Numbered from the stretch's first letter, positions 27,289-36,046 are shown. The stretch is 64,000 nt of DNA from UBA1479 sp963976055 (GCA_963976055.1 CAXBJB010000006.1:1-64000), one strand, 5' to 3'. The notes: generated by a model not told the origin, from the letters alone. Program-made: numbers and translations.

Positions 27289-28059
27289 TTAGGGGACGCG
27301 GTTTTCCGTCAGTTCGCGATAGATCATGTTGGCAGCGGTCAGTAGGCGGCTACGGTCAAGATCGCCGATTAGGGCATATCCCATGCCGCGATCGACCCAG
27401 TAGAAGGCGGAGACGCCTTCATTGCGTTCAACGCGAAAGGCCGTGTCGCCGCCGCCGGCGCCACGCACGTAGAGGGTCAGGCGCCGGCCCTCCGCGTTCT
27501 GGTACATCAACTGTGCCGCCGGGCCGCCCGCCGCCGCCAGCAGGCGCCCGCCCATCAGGTCGAACCCTTGAGCAGACAATCGCGGCGCCTTGAGGGGGTG
27601 GCCCAGGCGTTTACTCAGCCAAGTGACGAGATGCGCTTCCTGGTCGGCCGCGACCTCGACCGGATGGCGGACCTCGGTCACGAACACGCGGTGCGCCAGA
27701 ACCGCGTCGCGGGGCAGGCTCATGGCCATCTGGTCGCGGCCCAGGATGTCGCCGCGGGCAAGCCAGCCGCCAGCCGCCCCCAGCACCAGCAGCAGCACGG
27801 CCGCCGCCGCGCGCATCGCCTGCGGCCGCCATGACCGGGCACGGATGACGCGGGGGTCGAGGCGCGCGGGCAAGGGCCCGTCCAGCGCCGGATCGAAAAT
27901 GGCATGGAGGATGGCCGCGTCGTTCCTGTGGCCGCGCCAACGCCGGGCTTCTGCCGGGTGGGCGTGGAGCCAGGCCTCGACCTCCTGGTTTCGCGCGGGA
28001 TCAAGATGGCCGTCGACCCAGGCCTGAAGTTCGTCCTCGGTGAACGGATCACGGGTCAT
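27289..28059 (-). CDS. Anti-sigma factor of an ECF pair
   Basis: A 256-residue single-pass protein. The N-terminal 80 residues (FTEDELQAWVDGHLDPARNQEVEAWL, EARRWRGHRNDA) follow the anti-sigma fold without the zinc His-x3-Cys-x2-Cys motif. A membrane helix (AAAAVLLLVLGAAGGWLARG) follows near residue 95, leaving about 140 periplasmic residues with a YMNAEGR-like beta domain. Its start overlaps the sigma gene by 11 bases, the usual arrangement for a membrane anti-sigma factor that releases its sigma when the periplasmic domain is triggered. Confidence 0.82.
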   Translation of the reverse strand: MTRDPFTEDELQAWVDGHLDPARNQEVEAWLHAHPAEARRWRGHRNDAAILHAIFDPALDGPLPARLDPRVIRARSWRPQAMRAAAAVLLLVLGAAGGWLARGDILGRDQMAMSLPRDAVLAHRVFVTEVRHPVEVAADQEAHLVTWLSKRLGHPLKAPRLSAQGFDLMGGRLLAAAGGPAAQLMYQNAEGRRLTLYVRGAGGGDTAFRVERNEGVSAFYWVDRGMGYALIGDLDRSRLLTAANMIYRELTENRVP

Positions 28060-28567
28060 TGGAAGTCACCTCTCGCAGTTTGGGCGGGACGTCACGGTCA
28101 AGCAGGCGGCGCAGGGCTTCGCGGCCGCGCGACAGGCGCGACATCACGGTGCCTGTGGGCACGTCCAAAACCCGCGCGGCTTCGTCGTAGGATAGGCCTT
28201 CGAGCCCGACCAGCAGCAGTACCTCGCGCTGGTCATCGGTCAGGCGGTCGAGCGCGCGCAGCAGGTCGCGCGCCGCCATGCGCGCGGGCTGTTCGGGCAG
28301 ATGGATCAGCAGGGCGTCCCATTGCTCCGCTGCCAGAGTCGTCGCCGGGGCATAACGCGTGCGCCGCCCGTTGAGGAACTGGTTGCGCAGGATGGTGAAC
28401 ATCCAGGCCCGCAGGTTGCTGCCGCGACGCCACAGGAACAGGCGCGACAGGGCCCGTTCCAGGGTGTCCTGAACCAGATCGTCGGCCAGATGCACGTCCC
28501 GGCACAGCGCCCGGGCAAACCGGCGCAGGCTGGGGATCAGGGCTTCGATGTCGCGGTCGATGGACAT
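28049..28567 (-). CDS. ECF-type RNA polymerase sigma factor
   Basis: A 172-residue group 4 sigma factor. Region 2 contains ADDLVQDTLERAL and the -10-binding NLRAWMFTILRNQF; region 4 has the helix-turn-helix LSYDEAARVLDVPTGTVMSRLSRGREAL. The start is at 28567; further upstream frames only read through noncoding sequence. Its own 11-base overlap with the anti-sigma gene is typical. The upstream COG4315-type gene at 28663 probably belongs to the same regulon. Confidence 0.93.
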   Translation of the reverse strand: MSIDRDIEALIPSLRRFARALCRDVHLADDLVQDTLERALSRLFLWRRGSNLRAWMFTILRNQFLNGRRTRYAPATTLAAEQWDALLIHLPEQPARMAARDLLRALDRLTDDQREVLLLVGLEGLSYDEAARVLDVPTGTVMSRLSRGREALRRLLDRDVPPKLREVTSNDP

Positions 28568-28662
28568 GGGCGCGATGGGCGCTTTCAAATGGGGCCGTCG
28601 GCGGGGCGGCGCCGGGCGGGCAGTATAGCCTGCCTGCCCGCCGGCCGCTTGAGCGGGGAAGG

Positions 28663-29046
28663 TTACGGCCGGGCGACTTCCCACACGTTCTTGAAACCGT
28701 GGCCCGTGGTATCGCCCGGCTTCTGATCTTTGACCCAACCGTAGAGGGCCATGCCCTTGTAGGCCCATTGCGATGTGCCGTCATCGCGGGTGATGACAGA
28801 ATAATCGCCTTCGGCCTTGGCGCCGGCGGCGGCCATCAGCGGCGGCCAGGCGACGGCGCATTTGCCGTTGCACATGGACTTTCCGGGCTTGTCCTTCTTG
28901 AATGTGTAGAGGGTCATGCCGTTGGTATCGGTCAACACGGGACCCAGGCCCGTGGTCATGGATTTGGTCGGCGCCATGGCGAAGGCGGCGGTAGCCAGGA
29001 CACTGAGAGCACCCGCAAATGCAGCGGCGGTGAACAAACGTTTCAT
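28663..29046 (-). CDS. COG4315-type secreted repeat protein
   Basis: A 127-residue exported protein. After a signal peptide (AAAFAGALSVLATAAFA) it has two copies of the short repeat typical of this secreted family: DTNGMTLYTFKKDKPGKSMC followed by CAVAWPPLMA, and DDGTSQWAYKGMALYGWVKDQKPGDTTGHGF. The two Cys (KSMCNGKC) may form a disulfide. The family has no proven biochemistry. It sits about 100 bases upstream of the ECF sigma gene on the same strand, and is probably controlled by that sigma factor. Start chosen at 29046 because the signal peptide begins there. Confidence 0.88.
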   Translation of the reverse strand: MKRLFTAAAFAGALSVLATAAFAMAPTKSMTTGLGPVLTDTNGMTLYTFKKDKPGKSMCNGKCAVAWPPLMAAAGAKAEGDYSVITRDDGTSQWAYKGMALYGWVKDQKPGDTTGHGFKNVWEVARP

Positions 29047-29290
29047 GGGGATGGATTCCTCGATCTTTGGGTGAATGACGGCAGGCTCAATGATGCAGGA
29101 ACGCCGGTTCGGATACCGGCCTACCTGAACCCTCAACAGTTGGCGTGACTTGTTTATTCCCGCGTTGCGAAAATAAATGCCGTTGCACGGCGCCGCGCGA
29201 AATCAGAGTTCCGTCGGGCCGTTCGTGGTATAAGGGCGGCGTTCCCGGGTGCGGACGCCCGCACCCCCGATGCAGGGGAGTGGCCTGACG

Positions 29291-29938
29291 GTGCTGTACC
29301 GATATCTGCTTGTCGCGCATTTCCTTTTGGTCAACGTGGTCGCCCTCGGGTTCGTCGGGGCCGCCTATCTTCAGGGTTGGCTTGACCCCATCATCAATGC
29401 CCCTCTTCTTGAACTGACCGGCGTGATCTGCGCCGTGTTCGCCTATGGCGCGGCGTTGGCGGCTTGGAAGGTGTGGCAGACCGGCCGCCAGACGGTCGAG
29501 GTCGAGGACGGCCGTCCGTCGGCCGGGTCGCCGGCAGCCGCCTACATGGCCGCCCTCGCCGCCGATGACGACCGGGAGGCCGACCGTGCAGCGCAGATTC
29601 TGCGTCTGACCCTGTCCAACCGCATCGTCGTGGTCCGCCATATCGCCAATGCCCTGGTCCTGCTGGGCCTGATCGGCACGGTCATCGGCTTCATTATCGC
29701 GCTGTCGGGGGTCGACCCGACGGCCGCGTCCGACGCCAACAAGGTCGGGGCCATGGTCGCGACCTTGATCAGCGGCATGTCCGTGGCGCTCAACACGACG
29801 CTGGTCGGCTCGATCCTCTATGTCTGGCTGATCGTCAATCACCGCATTCTGGCCACGGGCACGGTGCGGCTGTTGACCGCCGCCTTGCAGGCCCCGTTGC
29901 CCGCCGCCGATACCGCCCGGCGCCGGGCCGCCGAATAG
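29291..29938 (+). CDS. MotA/TolQ/ExbB-type proton channel subunit
   Basis: Predicted 215 residues from GTG 29291 (GGGGAG upstream); an ATG at 29270 would add seven residues but has no ribosome site. Four hydrophobic segments appear near residues 7-28, 38-60, 118-140 and 155-185. The last two hold the conserved proton-channel core, LGLIGTVIGFI and GAMVATLISGMSVALNTTLVG, as in ExbB/TolQ/MotA. TolQ and ExbB have three helices, so one extra segment is present. It lies in an operon with an ExbD-like gene and a third membrane protein; no tonB, tolA or flagellar gene is nearby. Confidence 0.85.
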   Translation: MLYRYLLVAHFLLVNVVALGFVGAAYLQGWLDPIINAPLLELTGVICAVFAYGAALAAWKVWQTGRQTVEVEDGRPSAGSPAAAYMAALAADDDREADRAAQILRLTLSNRIVVVRHIANALVLLGLIGTVIGFIIALSGVDPTAASDANKVGAMVATLISGMSVALNTTLVGSILYVWLIVNHRILATGTVRLLTAALQAPLPAADTARRRAAE

Positions 29939-29971
29939 GCGGGGGGAGGCGGCACGCCGCCGCACAGCGTC

Positions 29972-30574
29972 ATGGAAGAACTCGACACCTTCGACGACGA
30001 AGATACCGCCGGCACCGTTTTCCGGGACGTCATCCTGCTGGCCCTGATCGGCTTCGTCGCCATGGTGGTGATGCTGCTGCCGCATCTGCAGCCGCCCCAG
30101 AAAGAACAGGAAGAAGCCAAGGCGCCCGGCAACGTGATGATTGAAATGCATTGGCCCAACGACATGCCCTACGACGTCGATCTATGGGTCAAGGCGCCGA
30201 ACGAGCTGCCCGTCGGGTTCTGGAACCAGAGCGGCCTGACCTTCAACTTGTTGCGCGACGACCTGGGCATGGAAGGCGACGCCACGGACCGCAATTACGA
30301 GATGACCTACAGCCGCGGCATCCCCGCCGGCGAATACGTGGTCAACGTTCATATGTACGGCCCGCTGCCCAGGGGGACGACAGTGCCCGTGCGGGTGGTG
30401 GTCAGCGTCAAGCGACCGTTGGAGGAAGCCGAACAGATCGCCGCAACCACAGTCGAACTGCGCGGCAAGAACCAGGAGGAAACGGCGTTCCGCTTTCGCC
30501 TGGACGGCGAAGGGCGCTTGGTCGAAGGCAGCGTCAGCAAGCTGCGCAAGCCCCTGATCACCGAATTGCACTGA
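29972..30574 (+). CDS. ExbD/TolR-like stator with DUF2135-like periplasmic domain
   Basis: A 200-residue one-helix protein. The membrane segment FRDVILLALIGFVAMVVMLL (about 17-36) starts with Asp19 where ExbD/TolR have their essential proton-carrying Asp. The periplasmic part does not resemble ExbD: residues 55-145 (DVDLWVKAPNE at 68-78, LLRDDLG at 93-99, PAGEYVVNVH at 118-127) read like the DUF2135/YfaP beta-sandwich pattern. This is an unusual combination for a stator partner. It starts 33 bases after the TolQ-like gene. The family assignment of the periplasmic domain is by eye. Confidence 0.7.
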   Translation: MEELDTFDDEDTAGTVFRDVILLALIGFVAMVVMLLPHLQPPQKEQEEAKAPGNVMIEMHWPNDMPYDVDLWVKAPNELPVGFWNQSGLTFNLLRDDLGMEGDATDRNYEMTYSRGIPAGEYVVNVHMYGPLPRGTTVPVRVVVSVKRPLEEAEQIAATTVELRGKNQEETAFRFRLDGEGRLVEGSVSKLRKPLITELH

Positions 30575-30598
30575 GGCCCGGACAAGGGAAGACCGGCC

Positions 30599-31117
30599 AT
30601 GGACATTATCTATTACATCTTCGCGGCAATGACTCTGACGGCCTTCGTTCTGGGGGCGCTCGCCGTATGGGCGCCGCGCCGGACCTGGGTGCGTTTCGTC
30701 GCGGTCGTCGCCGTCTCGCTGTTTCTGCCGCTGGCCTATGTCCAGCTGATGGAACTTTTGTCGCGGCCCAAGCCCATGGAATACGCGTGGTACGAACGGA
30801 CGCGGGACAAGGCCATCGTGCTCGGCGTCGATTTCGACGAGGGTGAGGCCATCTACCTATGGCTTCGCCTGCCCAAGGAAACCGCCCCCCGATACTATTC
30901 GATTCCGTGGAACCCGCGTTTCGCCGAACAGTTGCAGGACGGGTTGGAGGACGCCGTCCGGCGCAATTCGGTCCTGATCATTACCAATCCGTTTTCCAGG
31001 CAGGGTCCGGAAGATCTGGGCGACCTCAACGTGGAAATCCAGCCGCCGCCGCAACCGCCCCTGAAGGCGCCCCAGGTGCCGCCCCGCATCGTCGATCCCC
31101 GGGAATTCAAGATTTGA
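30599..31117 (+). CDS. Third gene of the proton-channel cluster, membrane protein
   Basis: Predicted 172 residues with two N-terminal hydrophobic segments (about 3-25 and 33-55). A globular domain follows (EAIYLWLRLPKETAPRYYSIPWN), then a Pro-rich C-terminal tail (QPPPQPPLKAPQVPPRIVDP). The Pro-rich end recalls parts of TonB or TolA that reach across the periplasm, but no known family is recognised. It begins 24 bases after the ExbD-like gene and is presumably its functional partner. Confidence 0.62.
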   Translation: MDIIYYIFAAMTLTAFVLGALAVWAPRRTWVRFVAVVAVSLFLPLAYVQLMELLSRPKPMEYAWYERTRDKAIVLGVDFDEGEAIYLWLRLPKETAPRYYSIPWNPRFAEQLQDGLEDAVRRNSVLIITNPFSRQGPEDLGDLNVEIQPPPQPPLKAPQVPPRIVDPREFKI

Positions 31118-31242
31118 ATACCAGTCATTTTTGAAGTCAAAATTCACCATCTGAATCAATCGACTATACGTAAGTCATAGAGGCAGCGGCACGGTTTTTG
31201 CGTGATAATGGGAACCAAGCGTCAGTTGCAAAGGAGCACATC

Positions 31243-31725
31243 ATGGCTGACAACAAATCGGACGATCTGGACGAACCCGTTCCCGACCCCATCGACGACG
31301 AGGTCCGCGCAGAGCTCTCTCTGATCTATACCAAGGCCAACGACGCCCTGCTGTTCGTCAAGGCCCAGCAGTGGTGGACCGTGGGATCGACCCTGGCGGT
31401 CTTCATGGGGCTGTTGGTGATCGCCAAGCTGGTCGGGGCGAAGGCGGGATACGTCAGCGCGTTGACCGGCCTGATCATTCTCATGACCTGTGCCTGCGTC
31501 TTCATGCTGGTGATCTACCAGTTCTGGCAGCATAACGAGCTTGCGCGCATTCACGCTGTGGCCACCCATTTCAGCGCCACGTTCCAGAAAATCCATGCCA
31601 TTAAATCGCCGACGGAAGGCAACTTTCATCGCTATACGCTGCTGGCATTCATGGTCGTCGTGGTGATCCTGGGGGCGGCCATCACCTACATGGGGCTGGA
31701 CCAACTGCCGCGCTGGCCGCGTTAG
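31243..31725 (+). CDS. Three-helix membrane protein, function unknown
   Basis: Predicted 160 residues from ATG 31243, which follows AAGGAGCA. The first 45 residues are acidic and cytoplasmic; hydrophobic segments lie near 47-63, 73-93 and 133-152. Between the second and third is a helical segment (ARIHAVATHFSATFQKIHAIK). No family is recognised with confidence. It lies 125 bases after the proton-channel cluster on the same strand and may or may not belong to it. Overlapping frames on the other strand are shadows. Confidence 0.65.
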   Translation: MADNKSDDLDEPVPDPIDDEVRAELSLIYTKANDALLFVKAQQWWTVGSTLAVFMGLLVIAKLVGAKAGYVSALTGLIILMTCACVFMLVIYQFWQHNELARIHAVATHFSATFQKIHAIKSPTEGNFHRYTLLAFMVVVVILGAAITYMGLDQLPRWPR

Positions 31726-31732
31726 GGGAGGC

Positions 31733-32344
31733 TCAGTAGAGCACTTCCTTGTAGCGTACCGCCGCTTCTTCGGTGGTTTCATCGGCGATGGTCTGATCGC
31801 CGGTCTGGGCGCGCATCATCTCTGCCGCGGTCGGCAGGGCGTCGCGCGGAACGCGGGCCTCGGGATCCCACAGGCGGGAGCGCATCAACGCCTTGGCGCA
31901 ATGCATGAAGGCTTCCTGCACCGTGACCACAAGGCAGGTCTTGGGCAGTTTGCCGGAAACCTCGAACCGGGCCATCAGATCGGCGTCGTCGCGGACCTCG
32001 CCCGTGCCGTTGATGCGGAAGGTTTCATTCATTCCGGGGACCATGAAGATCAAGCCGACGGCGGGGTTCGCGAGGATATTCGCGTAGCCGTCGAGGCGGT
32101 TGTTGCCGGGACGGTCGGGAATGGCGACGGTCACGTCGTCAAGCACCTGGATGAAGCCGGGCAGGTCGCCCTTCGGCGACACGTCGGCGCCGCCGGGCCC
32201 CTGGGTCGCGATTACCACGAAGGGGCTCAGCGAGATGAACCGCCGGGACGTCTCTTCCAGGCGGTGGAACACCTTGGTCACCGCGCGGCCCTTGGGCTCG
32301 GCATAGAGTTCACGCAATTGCTGTTCGGTTTCGATGCGCGCCAT
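31733..32344 (-). CDS. Pyridoxamine 5'-phosphate oxidase-like (FMN-binding) protein
   Basis: A 203-residue flavin-binding split-barrel protein. Visible are FVVIATQGPGGADVSPKGD, VTVAIPDRPGNNRLDGYANI and FMVPGMNETFRINGTGEV, the core of the PPOX-like family (MSMEG_1061-like group). The partners and substrate are unknown. I choose the ATG at 32344 (MARIETEQ); the longer frame to 32407 adds basic residues outside the family pattern. It lies 14 bases from the end of guaB on the same strand, so it follows guaB in the transcript. Confidence 0.85.
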   Translation of the reverse strand: MARIETEQQLRELYAEPKGRAVTKVFHRLEETSRRFISLSPFVVIATQGPGGADVSPKGDLPGFIQVLDDVTVAIPDRPGNNRLDGYANILANPAVGLIFMVPGMNETFRINGTGEVRDDADLMARFEVSGKLPKTCLVVTVQEAFMHCAKALMRSRLWDPEARVPRDALPTAAEMMRAQTGDQTIADETTEEAAVRYKEVLY

Positions 32345-32357
32345 GACGGGGCTGCCT

Positions 32358-33836
32358 TCAGGGTTCCGAGCGGTAGTTCGGCGCCTCGCGGGCGATGGTG
32401 ATGTCATGGACGTGGCTTTCGCGCAGCCCCGCCCCGGTGATGCGGCGCATCTCGGGCTTGGTGCGCAGTTCCTGGATGGTGGCGCAACCGGTATAGCCCA
32501 TGGCCGCCCTCAGGCCGCCGACCAGTTGATGGACGATGGTGCCGAGCGGCCCACGGTAAGGCACGCGGCCTTCGACGCCTTCGGGTACCAGTTTCAGGCT
32601 GTCGGAGACTTCGGCCTGGAAATAGCGGTCGGCCGATCCGCGCGCCATGGCGCCCAGTGAGCCCATGCCCCGGTATGACTTGAACGACCGGCCCTGGTAA
32701 AGGAACACCTCGCCTGGGCTTTCGTCCGTGCCGGCGAACAGCGATCCGATCATCACCGCCTCGGCCCCGGCGGCGATGGCCTTGGCGACGTCGCCGGAAT
32801 ACTTGATGCCGCCGTCGGCGATGCAGGGCACGCCCGCCTTGCCGCAGGCTTCCGCCGATTCCATGATCGCCGACAATTGCGGCATGCCGACGCCCGCGAC
32901 CATGCGCGTGGTGCAGATGGTGCCCGGGCCGATGCCGATCTTCACCGCGTCGGCGCCGGCGTCGATCAACGCCTTGGCCCCTTCCGGGGTGGCCACGTTG
33001 CCGCCGATGATCTGTGTGCGGTTGGACATTTTCTTGATGATGTTGACGGCGTCGAGAACGCCCTGGGAATGGCCGTGGGCGGTGTCGACGACGACCACGT
33101 CGACCCCGGCGTCGATCAGCGCCTCGGCCCGCGCCCGGCCGTCGTCGCCGACTCCGGTCGCCGCGGCGACGCGCAGGCGGCCCTGATCGTCCTTGCAGGC
33201 GTTGGGATGGGCCTGTTCCTTTTCGATGTCCTTGACCGTGACCAGACCGACGCAGCGATAGGCCTCGTCAACGACGATCAGGCGCTCGATGCGGAACTTG
33301 TGCAGAAGGCGCTTGGCCTCGTCGCGCGACACGTTCTCCTTGACCGTGATCAACGGCAGGTCCGGCCGGTTCCGGGTCATCAGTTCCGACACCGGCTGCT
33401 TCAGGTTCTCGGCGAAGCGGATGTCGCGGTTGGTGATGATGCCGACCAGTTTGCCCGTGTCACGTTCGACCACGGGCATGCCGGAAAATCCGGTGTGTTC
33501 CTTGATGCGCAGCGCGTCGGCCAGGGTCTGGTCTGGGAACATGGTCACCGGGTTGATGACCATGCCGCTTTCGAATTTTTTGACTTTGCGGACCTCGGCG
33601 GCCTGATCCTCGGGCGTCATGTTCTTGTGCAGCACGCCGATGCCGCCGGCCTGGGCCATGGCGATGGCCAGGGCGCTTTCGGTCACCGTGTCCATGGCGG
33701 CGGACACAAGCGGAATGCCCAGCGTGATCTCGCGGGTCAGGCGGGTCGTCGTATCGGCGGTGTTGGGAAGAACACTGGACGCAGCCGGGACCAGGAGAAC
33801 ATCGTCAAACGTCAGCGCTTCTCTCAGGTCGGCCAT
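32358..33836 (-). CDS. guaB: Inosine-5'-monophosphate dehydrogenase
   Basis: A 492-residue enzyme oxidising IMP to XMP, the first committed step to GMP. The catalytic Cys loop is PGTICTTRMVAGVG; two CBS domains lie near residues 100-215 (ALRIKEHTGFSGMPVVE and DEAKRLLHKFRIERLIVVD). The flap DESPGEVFLYQGRSFKSYRGMGS is intact. Start ATG 33836 is preceded by GAGGA; a longer frame upstream has no family resemblance. The PPOX-like gene follows at 14 bases. guaA lies about 24 kb away. Confidence 0.97.
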   Translation of the reverse strand: MADLREALTFDDVLLVPAASSVLPNTADTTTRLTREITLGIPLVSAAMDTVTESALAIAMAQAGGIGVLHKNMTPEDQAAEVRKVKKFESGMVINPVTMFPDQTLADALRIKEHTGFSGMPVVERDTGKLVGIITNRDIRFAENLKQPVSELMTRNRPDLPLITVKENVSRDEAKRLLHKFRIERLIVVDEAYRCVGLVTVKDIEKEQAHPNACKDDQGRLRVAAATGVGDDGRARAEALIDAGVDVVVVDTAHGHSQGVLDAVNIIKKMSNRTQIIGGNVATPEGAKALIDAGADAVKIGIGPGTICTTRMVAGVGMPQLSAIMESAEACGKAGVPCIADGGIKYSGDVAKAIAAGAEAVMIGSLFAGTDESPGEVFLYQGRSFKSYRGMGSLGAMARGSADRYFQAEVSDSLKLVPEGVEGRVPYRGPLGTIVHQLVGGLRAAMGYTGCATIQELRTKPEMRRITGAGLRESHVHDITIAREAPNYRSEP

Positions 33837-33940
33837 GCCATCCTCGTCTGTGGGTTCGAGTTGGCGGCCCATCATACACATGCGCATGGCCTTGCCAAGC
33901 ACCTTTGCGCACCTGCAAAAACCCCGGGTTTCGGCGGCTC

Positions 33941-34705
33941 TCAGGCCTCGGGATCGAGGCGGAATCCGGTCGCGACGACGTAGCTTTCGGCGGAATCGGC
34001 GCGGCTGGCCGGCGGCTTGGCGTGCTTGACCACGGCAAAGCGCCGCTTCATTTGAGTCAGAAGCTCGTTTTCGGTCCCGCCCTTCAGGACCTTGGCGACG
34101 AAACCGCCGCCGGGGGCCAGCACCTCGCAGGCGAAATCGAACGCCGCCTCGCACAACCCCATGATGCGCAGATGGTCGGTCTGCCGATGGCCGGTGGCGG
34201 GCGCGGCCATGTCGCTGAGCACCAGATCGGCCGGGCCGGTCAGGGCGTCCTTGATGCGGCCGGGGGCGTCCGGGTCCATAAAGTCCTGCAGGATCACCGT
34301 GGCGCCCTGGACCGGGTCCATGCCTTGAATGTCGATGGCCACGACCTGCCCGCCCTTCGGGCCCTTGCCGGCGCCGACGGCATCGACGGCGACCTGGGTC
34401 CAGCCGCCGGGTGCGGCACCCAGATCGACGACCCGGCCGCCCTTTTTCAGCAGGCCGAACATGGAATCGAGTTCCAACAGCTTGAAGGCGGCGCGGGAGC
34501 GATATCCCCGTGCCTTGGCCTCGGCCACGTAAGGGTCGTTCAGCTGACGTTCCAGCCACATCTTGGATGACGTCTTGCGGCCCTTGGCGGTCTTCACGCG
34601 GTTATGCAGGCCACGCCCGGAAAACCGCGTCGTGCGCGTTTTCGTCGTGCCGGGGCGGCCCGAACCGGACCGTCCGGACCCTGACTTTCCCGAACCCGTG
34701 CTCAT
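33941..34705 (-). CDS. rlmE: 23S rRNA 2'-O-ribose uridine methyltransferase RlmE
   Basis: A 254-residue FtsJ-type SAM methyltransferase modifying U2552 of 23S rRNA. The K-D-K-E tetrad is visible: Lys in SRAAFKLLELD, Asp in LSDMAAPATGH, Lys in FVAKVLKGG and Glu in SAESYVVATG, with SAM-loop DLGAAPGGWTQV. An N-terminal tail of about 40 residues is rich in Gly, Ser, Arg and Lys, an RNA-contact extension. Its start codon overlaps the stop of the ppx/gppA-like gene (ATGA), so the two are translationally coupled. Confidence 0.95.
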   Translation of the reverse strand: MSTGSGKSGSGRSGSGRPGTTKTRTTRFSGRGLHNRVKTAKGRKTSSKMWLERQLNDPYVAEAKARGYRSRAAFKLLELDSMFGLLKKGGRVVDLGAAPGGWTQVAVDAVGAGKGPKGGQVVAIDIQGMDPVQGATVILQDFMDPDAPGRIKDALTGPADLVLSDMAAPATGHRQTDHLRIMGLCEAAFDFACEVLAPGGGFVAKVLKGGTENELLTQMKRRFAVVKHAKPPASRADSAESYVVATGFRLDPEA

Positions 34706-35718
34706 TGCTTGGCGGCGTCCTGCATCATGCGGACCAACAGGCCCTCGCGCACGCCGCGGTCGGCGATGCGCAGCCGCCCGGCGGGCCAGCGCTTGGTGAT
34801 CGCCTTGAGGATCGCGCAGCCCATGACCATCAGGTCGGCGCGTTCCGGCCCGATGCAGGGCAGGGCCTTGCGCGCCTCGCAGGGCATGGCCGACACCCGG
34901 TCGGCCAGCCGTTCGATATCGGTGAAATCCAGGGTCAGGCCATCGACCAGGGAACGGTCGTAGCGGCTCAAGCCTAAGTGAATGGCGCCCAGGGTCGTTA
35001 CCGTGCCCGAGGTCCCCAGCATCAGCGCCCCTTCGCGGGCGAAGGTCTCGGAAATGCCGAATTCGGCGTCGAACGGGGCGAGCAGGGCGTCGATTTCCGT
35101 GACCAGGCATTGAAAGCGGTCCGCCGTGCAGTCGGGCGACGCGTTCTTTTCCATCAGGTTCACCACGCCGATCGGCAGGGACAGAATGCCGATGGGATGC
35201 GGCACGCAGGTCGTCAGGTCGATCCAGCTGAGTTCCGTCGAGCCGCCGCCGATGTCGAACATCAGGGCCCGCGAATGGCCGCCGGTCAGAAGCGGCAGGC
35301 AGCCCGCGAGGGTCAGGGTCGCCTCTTCCTCGGCCGGGATGGCTTCCAGCAGGATGCCGGTTTCCGCCTCGACCTTATGGAAGAAGTCCTTGCAGTTGAC
35401 GGCCTGGCGGCAGGCTTCCGTCGCGACATGACGGGACCGCACGACGTTATGGCGGCGGATCTTGCCGGCGCAGACGCGCAGCGCCGAAATGGTGCGCTGG
35501 ATGGCGTCCTCGCACAGGTTGCCCGATTTGCCCAGGCCTTCACCCAGGCGGACGATGCGGGAAAACCCGTCGATCACCACGGGGCCGTCCTCGGACGGCT
35601 CGGCGATCAGCATGCGGCAATTATGCGTGCCCAGGTCGATGGCCGCAAAGCAGGGCGCAGTGCCCTTGCTGCGGCGGCGGTGCCGGTGCGGCGAATGTGC
35701 TTGGGGCCACTTGGCCAT
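34702..35718 (-). CDS. Ppx/GppA-family phosphatase
   Basis: A 338-residue exopolyphosphatase/pppGpp phosphohydrolase family protein. The phosphate loops of the actin-like fold are AAIDLGTHNCRMLIA, FDIGGGSTEL and LGTSGTVTTLGAIHLGL. This single-domain length and the pairing with rlmE are the usual alphaproteobacterial form. It starts at ATG 35718 (MAKWPQAHSPHRHRRR, a basic tail). It may degrade polyphosphate or (p)ppGpp; which one is not predictable. First gene of the rlmE operon. Confidence 0.9.
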   Translation of the reverse strand: MAKWPQAHSPHRHRRRSKGTAPCFAAIDLGTHNCRMLIAEPSEDGPVVIDGFSRIVRLGEGLGKSGNLCEDAIQRTISALRVCAGKIRRHNVVRSRHVATEACRQAVNCKDFFHKVEAETGILLEAIPAEEEATLTLAGCLPLLTGGHSRALMFDIGGGSTELSWIDLTTCVPHPIGILSLPIGVVNLMEKNASPDCTADRFQCLVTEIDALLAPFDAEFGISETFAREGALMLGTSGTVTTLGAIHLGLSRYDRSLVDGLTLDFTDIERLADRVSAMPCEARKALPCIGPERADLMVMGCAILKAITKRWPAGRLRIADRGVREGLLVRMMQDAAKQ

Positions 35719-35934
35719 GAAGACTTCCAACGGTTCACTGCGGGTTATTCCCGCTTGACCGCCCATTCTAGTGATCGGCGGCCCTGGGTCCACCAAATCT
35801 ATATCGTAATTAGGGTTTTGGCATATGCGACGAAAACCGCGTCTCGTCAGTTGCGTTCCCGAAAGCCAATCGGTATATAACCGCCTTGGCGCGACCCGGC
35901 CCTTGCATATGGGGCGGCACGCCGGACTTTCCAA

Positions 35935-36009
35935 TGGGGTGTGGTGTAATTGGTAACACGACGGACTCTGACTCCGTTATTCTAGGTTCAAGTCCTAGCA
36001 CCCCAGCCA
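35935..36009 (+). tRNA. tRNA-Gln (anticodon CTG)
   Basis: The 75-base span folds as a cloverleaf: acceptor TGGGGTG/CACCCCA, D arm around GTGTAATTGGTAACAC, anticodon stem ACGGA/TCCGT with loop CTCTGAC (anticodon CTG) and T arm CTAGGTTCAAGTCCTAG. The CCA end is encoded at 36007-36009. It reads Gln CAG codons. A strong terminator follows immediately. Confidence 0.96.
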
Positions 36010-36017
36010 AAATGAAA

Positions 36018-36046
36018 AGGCGCTCCCCGATCCGGGGGCGCCTTTT
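36018..36046 (+). terminator. Rho-independent terminator of tRNA-Gln
   Basis: AGGCGCTCCCCG and CGGGGGCGCCT form an 11-bp GC-rich stem (one T-G pair) followed by TTTTTG. It is placed nine bases after the encoded CCA of the tRNA gene. Confidence 0.9.
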
